Positions 1 to 10,573 of a stretch of DNA of 64,000 bases are shown here, in pieces. This stretch comes from Delphinapterus leucas (lineage: Eukaryota > Chordata > Mammalia > Artiodactyla > Monodontidae): positions 13,642,615 to 13,706,614 of the forward strand of contig NW_022097993.1 in assembly GCF_002288925.2 (NCBI RefSeq), given 5' to 3'. The translations under genes and the position numbers were made by a program. A model generated the notes under the pieces. The model made no database searches, was not told the DNA's origin, and was given only the letters and a program-made list of their open reading frames with translations. Numbering within the stretch: position 1 is the first letter of the stretch; every line of letters starts with the position of its first letter.

Positions 1-267
1 TGCATGCTTTCCAACAAGACACAACTGGAGAGGCTTTTCATAAACAATTAAACTAATATACTTTATTGCCTGATGCACAATAGAAAGAGAATGAGTTTTC
101 TAATAGGCTTCTTGGAATTACTTTTTTTTATGCATTGAAATGTTAATGTTTCTAAAATTATCTCAGCTGAAAATTATGTTTAGCCTCAGAGGGTGAAAGA
201 AAAATCATTCTCTGACACTGCTCCCCTTCTCTGTATTCTCTCCTTTTACTGGCAAAACAGTGTACTT

Positions 268-469
268 GTTTTTCTTTGCGGTACGCAGGCCTCTCAGTAT
301 TGTGGCCTCTCCCGTTGTGGAGCACAGGCTCCAGATACGCAGGCTCAGCGGCCATGGCTCACGGGCCCAGCCTCTCCGCGGCATGTGGGATCTTCCCGGA
401 TTGGGGCACGAGCCCATGTCCGCTGCATCGGCAAGCGGACTCTCAAACACTGCGCCACCAGGGAAGCCC
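268..469 (-). mobile_element. CHR-type tRNA-derived SINE, short form
   Basis: This is a full-length short CHR SINE inserted on the minus strand. Read on that strand it starts with the tRNA-like head (GGGCTTCCCTGGTGGCGCAG), has the Pol III box A and box B region, the cetacean body, and ends in CGTACCGCAAAG before a short A-run. A target duplication flanks it: AAAACAGTGTACTT at 254-267 and the same with one change at 470-483. SINEs of this kind have no protein and depend on L1 ORF2 for mobilisation. The single mismatch in the duplication suggests a fairly recent insertion. The open frames inside it on both strands are by-products of its GC-rich body. Confidence 0.93.
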
Positions 470-483
470 AAAACAGTGTGCTT

Positions 484-2319
484 TTTAAAGAGGTTAAGAC
501 AACTGATGAGTGAGTTGGTGGAGACTACGGTGAAACTGGCTGGACTGTCCCCTGTATAATTTACCCTGGCTGCCTTAGGATCCTGTGATGATTATTCCTT
601 GGGAGGGAAAAAAACATCCATGTAAGCTAAGGAAGAAGCTCTATTTCTGAACTTAGATTTAGAAAAAGTGATTCATGTGCTCTCATTCTCATAAAGGAAA
701 TGGGTTGAGGATTGAATTCTTTGATACTTTGGAGAACAATAAGGATGTTTTATCTGAAGCAGGTTTTTTGAAGATTTATCAAATAGAAATCTATTCGGAC
801 CTGATGGGATGGTTATGAAGATTGTTGAGATAGCATACTTCAGCACTTTTAGATCTCTAAGGAAGAAGCAGCTAGAAATGAGTCAAAATACTATTACTTT
901 TAAGTCATAGAATCCCCAAAAGTTAAAATATCATTTCTCAAAAGCACTTCTTGAAAACTATGAAAACTATAAGCATAGCCATTCCTACCCTAACTTTTTT
1001 AAATCCAAGGAAAGTACAGCCAACAAACTACTATTTAATAAAAGTAATAGAAGCTCTTCCTTTTGCAGAAAACATTTTGCATCTACCAAGAGCCAAGAAG
1101 GAATATGAATATTGATTCAGACTCAGATATGAATCCTGACCTCAAAAGTACTGAATGTGATTAGCCTGTATGTGCATTGGCCCCATGGATTATGAATTCT
1201 GACTTTTTTCTTGATGATGACATTTTAAATCAAAGCAATTTGAGCTTCCTATGATAGTATTGAAGCCCTGTATGTTTTCAAATACTTTTGTACAGTCCTG
1301 AAAGGACAGAAAACTAGATGTTTTTCCCCCACAGTAATTCTGCACAAGGTCTTTCCATCTGCTATTAGGAAATGTTTCCCTAAAATAAGAAATCAAAATG
1401 GTAGAATTATGGTAAATTCATGTCTTAGCTGATCATATTGTTAACAGAGTGAGGGGAAAGTGAGCCGACCCATAGATAATCATGTACATTTGTTCCCTTT
1501 TAAAAGGAAGTGTTCTGGTCCTAACAGAATGCTGATTCCAGAATCTGTAGAAGCCAAGTAAAATCAGGATCAAGGGATTATATATTTCTAAATGTCTTTT
1601 ATTGATCTAGGTGATTTAAAAACACAGTACCCCTTTAAAAGAAGTGATTCGTTATGATTTCAAAACCACAAATTAGAACCACACATTTTCAGGATTAGCA
1701 ACGTCAATGTAGACATAATGTTGCTTACTCACCCAGAATTCCAATTCCAGATTCAGTAACATTGTGTGAACTAATTATTTTTGTCTCTGACTCTTCCCTA
1801 AATTTCTCCTTTATGATGTACCTACTTTGCCAGTCGATATAGTAGATTGAAAAATGACCCAGACACTCAGATACAGGCATAGAGGCCTGTATGTTCATCC
1901 ATTGTTTCGCCTTAAATCTGTGATTCTTCCCCCTCCAACTCCTTCAGATTATTTTTTTCCCTTTCTCTTCAGTTTTCTGCATTATTCTCATTTCCACTTT
2001 CCATTATCTCGCTCCCTTTTCTGACTTATATCGATCGCTGAGGAATGTAAATTAGCCCCGTTACCAGGAAGCAGGTTACAGTTCTCTCAGGCATGGAGAC
2101 ATCTCAGCATATCGTTTACTGACTCGAGTCCTACTGATGCTGTATTGACTAAAAAGTGCAAAAGCAGAGAGGATGTCTAATTAAAGAGACTCAAATAAAC
2201 ATGAACATTAAAAGACAAATAAATAAATCCTGTCACTATTATCCCATCAAGTTTGATGACAAGAGAAGGTAGAATTTGAAATGTGGTTCTCAAATTTTTT
2301 TGACAAGGTCTTCAGTGAT
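484..2319. other. unassigned AT-rich DNA, no gene seen
   Basis: I see no exon-like frame, RNA gene or repeat family that I recognise here. The open frames are short and lack any recognisable domain. Very old repeats could be hidden in it, because degraded copies cannot be named by eye. Confidence 0.5.
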
Positions 2320-2396
2320 TTCTCTCTCTCTCTCCTTCTCTCTCTCTGTCTCTCTCTCTCTCTCTCAGTCTGTCTGTCTGTCTCACACACACACAC
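2320..2396. repeat. compound microsatellite (TC)n/(TCTG)n/(CA)n
   Basis: A pyrimidine-rich simple repeat. It begins as TC dinucleotides with interruptions, passes through several TCTG units near 2368-2382 and ends in a short CA run. Confidence 0.95.
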
Positions 2397-4147
2397 TTGA
2401 AATGCTGACCTGATTATTATGACACAAGCAACTATAAGATAGAATGGATTTTTGCTTTTGAATATATTTTCCTTGGTAACCTTAATTATTTAAAGTTGTG
2501 TTTCAGAAGTAAATCCACCTGTAGAGACTGACCAGATGCTTGTTTTCAAGAGACGTTCTGGCCCCAAAGGAGATTGCCTGCCTTTCTTAGGTCTTTCTTT
2601 GTATAAAATCTTTGTATGTGTTTTAGGATTTGCACGCCTTTCAAAGTGCCAAATGTTCTCTTCAGGGGTTCAGATTATTTAGGTGTTGGAATGAGCTTTC
2701 AATGATAAACAGTAAAATTCCTTTTTCACACATTAAAAAAAAATATTGAATATGCATTGCATACACATGGGTGCCCTAATTGCTTTCTTTTCTGGATCCC
2801 CCAAGAGGCTATGCCGATCATGTGACCCCACAAAGTACTCCAGATTGTTTAGAATTAAGCATTAGTAAGAGGAAAATCACAAGAGGCAGCTGAACGCTAG
2901 GAACGTCCAAAGCTGGACAGAGGTAAGATGGGAAAATTGTCAATACGTGAGTTGATCCTCCCTGTGTGCACTGCAGGGTGCCCTGCTGCCCTCCTAATTT
3001 AACAAACATTCATTGAACAGCTGCTCTAAGGCAGGTGCACACAAGACAAAGGGAATTCAGGAATGACGTATGAGGAGCACACAAGATAGCTAAATGAGCA
3101 CAGGGCTAAGAGATGTGATGGGTACAAGGACTACTGCAATGAAGAAGGGCCAGTGGGTGTCCATGAGACGGTCAGGACACAAGACAGTGTTGCATTTCTG
3201 AGTGGATCAACATTTAGCTTTAGAAGACTCAGAAATGTTCTCTGTGACAGAGTGACTTGCTAAAGTCTGGTATTCCGTAATCTGACCAGATGTATTTCAC
3301 AGATATTATTATTATCTATTCAATTCTGCCCTGCCTTTGATTTTAATCAAGTGGTGATAGAGAATTAAAATTTAGGCACTTGATGCCATGAAGTCATTAA
3401 ATAAATGTAGAAGGAACCTTAGCAATATCTAGTTCAATTAGGGCCATTAGGAAATATTGCATAAATTTTAACATATTGTATAAAATTTATTAAATATCAA
3501 ACAAACTCAATAGTAAAACGATATCTTCAAGTATGAATGAATAAAGGTTTTTCAATGGACCATTTTATGAGAGAAAATGATGGGAGAGAGATTTTAAAAT
3601 AGATTTGTCTAATAGGTAAAAGCAGGTATAATCCATAAAAAAGAGGAAGCTCATTAAGTTTGTAAATTCAAGAAATAAATATCTTTATGTCTTTCCGAGA
3701 AGGAACATGGAGGGATTCTAGTGGAAGGCTAGAATAGAATTCACAGTAATATTAACTAGAATGGCTAAAGGAAGAGAAAGTATAGAAAATTAGGCGCCTT
3801 GTTAACAATAATGTTTTAAAGTTATCCTCCATACGTACAAGTTTTCAATTTACTTTGTCTAATTTTCTTCTGCTTATTGTTATAACCCTGCTGTGGATAA
3901 TCTTCACATTTCTTATTTGGAAGGCAGCTGTCACATGAAACTGCAGCTGCTTTTCTCAGTTATTGAATTGTAACGATCATGTCACTTTAGCAGAAGAGCA
4001 GCAAAAGCCAGTTTGCATGAGAATCCATGTCAGGAAAGGTAGACCTCAAATGAGTCGATTTGCAGTATTAAAAGCATTGTTTCATAAACATAATGAACTC
4101 GACACACCCAGTCCTTTAGTACATTTTCTTGGCATTACTTTTAAACC
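2397..4147. other. unassigned DNA, possible degraded LINE near 3000-3260
   Basis: There is no recognisable gene. The stretch from about 3000 to 3260 begins like the antisense 3' end of an L2 (an attcattgaacag-like start and a caggtgc-like block) but is too diverged to call. The remainder is AT-rich and featureless to me. Confidence 0.4.
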
Positions 4148-4474
4148 ATATCCAGAATCTGACCTTGTCTTACCACGTCTAACCCTTACACTCAGGACCA
4201 GCAGTGGCCATGTCTTGCATTATTGCAATCTTGTCTAATGACTTGGTCTTTCCGCCTCCATTCTTATGCCCCTGTAATCTAATTTATTCTCCCCTCAGGG
4301 ATGAAACAAGAGTGCAAGTCTAACACGTGGCCTCCCATATCACACAGGTAGGAGCCAAAGTCCTCAGAGTGATGGAGTCCCTTGTCACATCTCTGGCCTC
4401 ATTCCTTTCCATCCATTTCTTTACCCCCTCCACTCCAGCCTGTTGGTTCACAAACCTCCTCCTAAGTCCCTGGG
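4148..4474 (+). mobile_element. L2 LINE fragment, left part
   Basis: An ancient L2 segment in sense orientation. The blocks around ATTATTGCAATCTTGTCTAA (about 4219-4238) and the following CTCCATTCTTATGCCCCTGTA region match the L2 consensus in order, as do the CTCTGGCCTCATTCC and CCACTCCAGCC blocks near 4390-4440. The element stops abruptly at 4474, where an LTR was inserted, and resumes at 4852. L2 activity predates the placental radiation, so this is a fossil. Confidence 0.7.
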
Positions 4475-4846
4475 TGAAATCCAAAGCAGTCCTCAGTATG
4501 CGAAGGACAACGGGAGACCAAGAAAGAGGCAGGCCACTCCAGGTTGGTAAGTGACAGGTTTAATAAGCAAGGGAACTTGCATACGAGGCTGCCAGAATCT
4601 TAGAAGTTTACATAGGGACCTCAACAGGGGTCAGTTCCCACATGGTCTAGATGGTCTCAGCTACACATTATCCTCTTAAGGCTGCATCCTTGGGAGGTTC
4701 TGAGAGCAGGGAAGGCAAGTGGAATGCACATTCCAAGGACAGAGGAGTGGGTGGGGAGCCTCCAAACTGCCCGTGTCCAGCTCTAGGGTCAAACAGGGGT
4801 CAAGTCCACTTGATGATCTCCCTCCACACAGCCGTGCCATCCTGCA
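4475..4846 (-). mobile_element. solo LTR of an ERV1-like retroviral element
   Basis: A 372-bp block that cleanly interrupts the L2. Read on the minus strand it begins TG (at 4846) and ends CA (at 4475). It has a TATA-like CTATGTAAAC (4606-4615), an ATTAAA polyadenylation signal about 45 bases later (4559-4564), and a CTCTTTCTTGGTCTC-like block (about 4518-4532) that is common in the R/U5 part of gammaretrovirus-type LTRs. Imperfect 5-bp duplications flank it (CTGGG 4470-4474, ATGGG 4847-4851). No internal viral genes lie beside it, so it is a solo LTR left by recombination. The class is inferred from layout, and I cannot name the family. Confidence 0.6.
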
Positions 4847-4851
4847 ATGGG

Positions 4852-4970
4852 AGGGGCAAGCTCCTTCCTCAGGACCTTTGAAACATGCTATTTCTTTTAC
4901 CTGAGATGCTCTGTTCCTACACACTTGCTTGTATGCTTCTTTAACTTCCTTTGGGACTTTACTAAAATGT
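4852..4970 (+). mobile_element. L2 LINE fragment, right part
   Basis: The continuation of the L2 after the LTR. It starts at the matching consensus point (CAAGCTCCTTCCTCAGGACC corresponds to the L2 block that ends in CTCAGGGCCTTTGC) and runs through the TGCTCTGTTCC and CTTGCTTGTATG region. The two halves join in consensus order with little missing, which shows that the LTR is an insertion and not a chance neighbour. Confidence 0.65.
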
Positions 4971-7744
4971 TAGCTACTGGCTGTTACTGTAGTGTAATAT
5001 TTCTCTTTAATATACTAAACTGCAGTGCCAGCCAATGTGAGAAATCTAACTCGATCTTCTGACTAGATCTGTACATAATCAATTGAATTCAGGTTTTAAA
5101 ATGGCTAAAGTAGTAAAAGTATTATTAATAACCTTAAGTACCCGTTTTATGTTCTAACCAATTTGTGAATTAATTCCTGAGTTCCTACATATAGAATCTA
5201 TAAATAAGTGCAATTTCAGAGGTGGTAATACAAATACATCCTATTTTTTTAAATCTTATATTATTAAATCATGTTATTAACTAGTCATAATTATATAATT
5301 TTAAAACAAATAAGAATAATTATTTTTAAAATATATAATTACATATGAAGTCAGTACAAAATGATTATGCATGTAAAAATTTAGCTGTTGAACACGTTTT
5401 TACCTTTGCATAAATTTATTTATGAATATATCGAATTTCCTAAGGATTTAAGCTCATAGAAAATAGATTTAAGAGTCTCATGCTTTACCAACTGAGCTAG
5501 CCAGGCAGCTGGCTGAAAATAGAGTTAAAAACCAAGCTTTACAGCTCAATACAGACATTAATGAGAACTGTAGGCAATTCAACTTTAATACAAACTATTT
5601 TTATCTTAAAGGCAGTTATAATGCATTTTTTGGGTAGCTTGTTTACATGTATAATTCCCTTAATTTGAGAGAAGATGACAGTATATTATATAAAAACATG
5701 CAGTGATCATTAACATCACCGAATACTCATTTTCAGTTTTAACAAATTATTTGCCTTCACAGTTCAGTTTTTTATCTTAAAGATGTTCTTTCTTTAGATA
5801 TCTATATATAAGCAACATGGAAAGCATGTTTTAACAAATATTATAGTCAATGGCTGTCTCTAAAAATGGTCCTAGTAACATGGAGACATAGTCATCTTAT
5901 ACTAAAGTGTCATCAATAAAGAATCTTCACAATGACATTGTCTACATATATTTCTGAGTGGTCCTCCTCAGATTTCATTTTAACTTATATCTCTGTTCAA
6001 TGAAAGGAGGAAAAAAAGGCTCTCTCTGTGAATCCACAAATAATTCAAAACACTTCCCTCTTCATTGTCCCAAAGTCAAACATGTTGGTGATTTTCTCTG
6101 AAGGCTGGATTCACATCACATGATATGCAACTGCATTCATATTTTTAGTCATATTTTTGACACATTCAGTAGTTACAGTGTTTCCTTTTTATATTTCTTG
6201 AAAAAAGTCATATTTCAATCATTTTTAAACTTTTCCATTTTAATCTTCACACTTCTTACACTTACTGTTTTGTTGTTTTAATGCACATTTGTTCTAAGTA
6301 GCCTATTAAAACGGAATCAGGCCAAATTGTTCAAGAATGCTCTTACCACAGTTTTTTTTTTATTTCTTTCTCTACATTTTCATCATTTTTGCATTTATGA
6401 GTGCAAACAATATTTGAATTTATTTTACTACAGAATTCAACCCAATCTAAACTTTTGTAAGGATGGGTGACTCCAGCCATCTTTTTCATTTGTCAAATGA
6501 TTTGCACTATTTTTCAAAGAGCTTTGGTTCACTATAGTCACATTTATTGATACCTTTTTTCTGAACAAGTTGTACTTATGAAAATCCACATGGGGATGAC
6601 TCTTCTTATTTTTTATTCATTATTAGTGGAAATGAAAGCATTTTCTTTATTAGAGTGAACCATAAAATTTTGGATAAAATTATAAGTGAATTACAGTGAA
6701 ATAAGATGTAAATATTTGTGTATATAATTGAAACTTATGTGAAGTACATTTGGAAGTAAAGGATATTTTTTGTTGGTACCAGAAAAATAAAATAAAGCCA
6801 AAACAAAACAAAATGAAATCAAAAACAAAAAATAGAGAGTATGTAACACCGAATCTATATTCAACATATTACTCCATTACTCTGCTCTATTAAAGCTGAT
6901 AAATATGTCCCAAGGACACTGAGCTCAATTAATGTAGGACTCAAGTAGACAAATCAAAGTGTGTATATTCTTTAATACCCTGTGTGTAAAATTAGTTTCA
7001 AATACTCAGAACTAAAATCATATACGATATTTCTGGAAATGTTTGTACTGCTTTTTAAAACTATTTACTAGGCGAATGACTCAATATGTTAGAATTCAGA
7101 GAATAGTATCCAAAATAACCAAACAGCACAAGCAGAGCTATGAGAATTCAAATACCCTAACATGTAATTAAAGCTTTTCATTAGTATCTTTGCTTTTTCA
7201 TCTACAACTAAACATCCTGTGAACTCAAAGTTGTGAAAATACATTCACTGCATCCAATGGACTTTGGACCATTCAGAAGTAACACCCATTATTTTGGCAA
7301 TGATATATTCTGATGTGGGTGAGCATGGCTTTCAGTTGGTAAATGAGTAGTCTCAACATTTACTCATGGCATTAAGAAAATTTCTTTTAAATTTGTTCCT
7401 GACTGTAAGTACAACAATAAAATAAAATAATGGCTACTGTTATACAATTATGGATGTTTCTTTTTTTTTTCTTCAAAATTTAACCTAATGTGGTTTCATC
7501 ATCTTAATTGATAAGAATAAAGGATGATTGAGACGTTTGGTAAAGGTGGGAGGATGTTGTTCATCTGAGTCAGTGATATAAGAAATTACACATCAGTGCT
7601 CCAAATCACAAAGCAGGAAGTGAGTACAGACTCCTGCTCATTCATTTTCACCTCATAACAACCTCCAAACCCTCGTTACTCCAATTCCTCTTCTAGTCTT
7701 CCTAAAGTAAAGGAACATGCACTCACAATTTGAACAGGGATAAG
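4971..7744. other. unassigned, very AT-rich DNA
   Basis: Apart from the tRNA-Lys fragment at 5466-5506 I recognise nothing in this stretch. It contains frequent homopolymer A and T runs and no frame with a recognisable domain. Confidence 0.45.
5466..5506 (-). pseudogene. 5'-half fragment of tRNA-Lys(CUU)
   Basis: On the minus strand, from 5506 downward, the sequence reads GCCTGGCTAGCTCAGTTGGT, then AAAGCATGAGACTCTTAAATC. This matches the acceptor 5' strand, D arm (TAGCTCAGTTGGTA, which is also box A) and anticodon arm of a mammalian tRNA-Lys with anticodon CUU. The match stops just after the anticodon. The T arm, box B and 3' acceptor strand are absent, so it cannot fold or be transcribed as a tRNA. 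It is most likely a retro-inserted tRNA half or the remnant of a tRNA-derived element. It does not resemble the local CHR SINE heads, which derive from another tRNA. Confidence 0.75.
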
Positions 7745-7992
7745 AATAGTAACAACAAAGACTTTCATACATTTATTCCACCCCAGGTCCGAGCTAAGAG
7801 CATTGCATGAATTAACTCCTTTAGTCTACACACTGATCCCAGAGACCGGTCCTATTTTCTCCAATTTTTAGACAAGGAAAACAAAGCACAGAAATGTTAA
7901 GTAACTGGCTAGGTCACCTGTCAATCAAGCAGGTAGAAAAGCTGCTTGAATCCAGCTAGCTGGGCTCCACAAAGCATGCTCTAATCACTATC
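7745..7992 (+). mobile_element. MIR SINE
   Basis: An ancient MIR in sense orientation. Recognisable blocks in order: a degenerate GAGCTAAGAGCATTGCATG near 7791, CTCCAATTTTTAGACAAGGA near 7858-7878 (the MIR core that normally reads CCCATTTTACAGATGAGGA), the GTTAAGTAACTGGCTAGGTCAC core at about 7896-7917, and the GAATCCAGCTAGC tail. Confidence 0.8.
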
Positions 7993-7993
7993 C

Positions 7994-8146
7994 CAGTGTT
8001 CCTGAAACACATCACCCCAGATGTTGTTGACAAGGGGATCCTAATTGACTAGGTCAGGGTTGGAGGCTGACACTGTGCATTTTTAGTGAGCTCGGTTATG
8101 ATCCAACTGCTGCTTGCTGACCACGTATTGAGGTGCAAAATGTTAC
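7994..8146 (+). mobile_element. MER20-like hAT DNA transposon, degraded
   Basis: It starts with CAGTGTTCCTGAAAC, resembling the MER20 terminus, and keeps the blocks GGGATCCTAATTGACTAGGT, GAGGCTGACACTGTGCATTT and GTTATGATCCAACTGCTGCT in MER20 order. It is non-autonomous and has no ORF. It directly abuts the MIR. MER20 copies have been reported as enhancers in placental endometrium, but nothing here shows activity. Confidence 0.55.
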
Positions 8147-9768
8147 ACTGTGCTGCCTCTTGTGGGCAAGGCCAGGATAGAACAAACTTGCTGTAGAAAG
8201 ATCCCCTTTGTCATGCAGGCTTTCTATACCCCCAGGCTTCCCACATTTACACTGAGAAAAAGATCTTAGGTATCTGGACACCCTAAAGCTTTAGGCACAA
8301 AGCATGTCTGTCTGTCCCTACTGCACCTGCTCTGTCAGTCCCTTGCCTTAGAGTTAGGTCATATTAATTTCTGAGGTCATGGCCTTCTCCCACTATGAAC
8401 TAAGATCACGATCCATGTTCATTTAAATTTATTCTAAGATTGAACTTTTGGAAGAAGTTGATGTTAATATCAAGAGAACCTTCAAAGCCAGATGTGAGAC
8501 TGTCACAGCTGTCCTGTGTCTTATCTCCTGGACCATTTTAAACAATTTAAAATTTTCTCTGAAATAAACTTTTATACTCTTCCCATAAATATGATATTTC
8601 AATTAAGATTAGAGTAGTAGAAATCTCTTTTTTTTCTGGCATGCATAGTTTTTTTGAATAATTTTTGAGATGCATGTAAATGATTGAAACTAAATTGTTA
8701 TTCAATGCCCTTTAACATGCACACAGCCATAAGAATAAGGATCTGGCTGAAATATTTATATCTCTTATTTTAAATGTTACTACAATTTAGAGGCAGTGAT
8801 TGTCCTGTGCTGGGCTTTGGCTCTCTGACAGTCTTTTTACTGATTCCCTGGAATCTTTCAATATTCTTTACAATTGAACTGAAGCTTTTCTTACAGAGAT
8901 TTATTATTTGACAGGTAATAAGCAATTCTTGATTTTATCATGTTTTACATTTGATGACCTCGGTTAGCTCTGACATGTTTTTTTCTCCTGATACATTAAT
9001 ATTTTGATCTTTGGCTTGTTTTTGTATAAACAAAGCTCCATTTTTATCTTTGGGTTGTTTTGCATATGCATAATCATACCTCCAGCCTTTTCTAACTTCT
9101 AAGCCACAGGTAGAGAAATAAAATATACTATGAAATGAACTTTGGGAAAAGTTGTAAGTTATTTGAAACAGGTAGAAGTAGTTTAATTTTAAAAGGCAAA
9201 TTAATTGAGAATTTTAAATGTCTAAAGATTTTTTCAGCTTTTTTTGTGTATACCTGATAAATAAATTGGTAGAATATTTAAAGTGTACATCATAACAAAA
9301 CATTGTAAATTAACTACACTTCAAAATTTAAGAAAAGAACTTAAAATAGATTCTGCACAGATTCGGCTTTACATGAACCGGCATGGGGGTTGGATACCAG
9401 TATTTTTAAATGCACCTCTGCTAGTTCCAATGTGAAGTCATGTCTGAAAACCAGGGCTTTGTAGGACTGGGTCCTGAACACCTGAGTGTCGTCCCACCAT
9501 CCTCTCTGACTATCATGCAGGTCACCAGACTTTTGGGGCCAATATTTGTGTGATGTTTTAATGTTCCGTCTCCTCCAAAATAATTGATTCTTGGACATAT
9601 ACTTTTGAATTCTGCACATGGGAAACCCACTGTCACAAAGTGAGCACATAATAAGGGTTAAGCGAGAAGAGGGCTTCGCTTTGGCTTACCCAAGGATTCC
9701 TCCAGATTCGAGCTTTGTTCACAATGTCCACTCCCAAGACTGACATCAAACTGCCACATCCACAGGCC
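8147..9768. other. unassigned DNA, no gene seen
   Basis: AT-rich sequence without a recognisable repeat or exon. The overlapping minus-strand frames around 9341-9649 share the same DNA and have no recognisable domain; I regard them as chance frames. Confidence 0.45.
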
Positions 9769-9769
9769 C

Positions 9770-10075
9770 ATTAAAAAAAAAGTGTGCATCGTGGTGATTC
9801 AATGTATGTATATATTATGAAAAGATTCTTCCCATCCAGTTAATTAACACATCACTCATCTCATATATTTATCTGGTTTTTTTTGTTGTTTGTTTGTTTT
9901 TCGTGAGAACATTTAAGTTGTGCTCTCTTAGCAAATTTCAGTTATACAATACAGTGTTATCACCTATAGCCACTGTTTCACAGTGAATATTTCCTTATTA
10001 TGATCAATGTGTAACTGCTTAAGATTAATCAGGTTTGTCATAGTTCATCTATATTTATCTCTCCCATGAGAAGAA
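9770..10075 (-). mobile_element. old L1 (L1M class) 3' UTR fragment
   Basis: Antisense copy of the L1M 3' UTR. The + strand shows GAGAACATTTAAGTTGTGCT followed by CTCTTAGCAAATTTCAGTTA and TACAATACAGTGTTATCACC at about 9905-9964, the reverse complement of a well-known L1M tail block. The preceding GTGGTGATTCAATGTATGTA and CAGTTAATTAACACATCACT blocks belong to the same region. Confidence 0.7.
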
Positions 10076-10193
10076 GTAGTCCATATCCTCAAGGATCCTT
10101 TGCCCATAATATATGATATAGCTACACTAATTAACTCTTTTAATGCCAGTGTTTGTCGTTAAGTTTTTCTTTCAATTGATTTGAAATTATTTT

Positions 10194-10561
10194 TCTATTT
10201 ATTTATTTTATTATTTTATTTTATTTATTTATTGTTTCTGGCTGCGTTGGGTCTCCATTGTTGCACGCGGGTCTTTCTCTAGTTGTGGCGAGCGGGGGTT
10301 ACTCTTTGTTGTGGTGTGCGGACTTCTCACTGCGATGGCTTCTCTTGTTGTGGAACAGGGGCTCTAGGTGTGCAGGCTTCAGTAGTTGTGGCTCGTGGGC
10401 TCAGTAGTTGTGGCTCGCAGGCTCTAGAGCACAGGAACAGTAGTTGTGGCACATGGGCTTTGTTGCTCCACAGCATATGGGATCTTCCCAGACCAGGGCT
10501 CGAACCCGTGTCCCCTGCAGTGGCAGGCGGATTCTTAACCACTGAGCCACCAGGGAAACCC
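10194..10561 (-). mobile_element. CHR-type SINE, long form
   Basis: A long tRNA-derived SINE on the minus strand. The head reads TTTCCCTGGTGGCTCAGTGG, box B is GGGTTCGAGCC, and the body carries repeated CACAACTACTG units before an AATAAATAAATA-rich tail at 10194-10232. A perfect 12-bp duplication TGAAATTATTTT flanks it (10182-10193 and 10562-10573). The body differs from the short form seen elsewhere in this window, so two SINE subfamilies are present. Confidence 0.92.
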
Positions 10562-10573
10562 TGAAATTATTTT

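Noticed and set aside
268..469. tRNA gene at the SINE heads
   Set aside because: Box A and box B are present, but the sequence does not fold into a cloverleaf and continues into the SINE body; the same holds for all other CHR copies in the window.
193..559. Overlapping GC-rich frames on both strands
   Set aside because: All lie within or across the SINE at 268-469. The same peptides recur at 35547-36055, 40862-41149, 45044-45315 and 52954-53319, as expected of repeated SINE DNA.
3300..3320. Short ATT-rich trinucleotide run
   Set aside because: Only three or four units, within the range of chance in AT-rich DNA.
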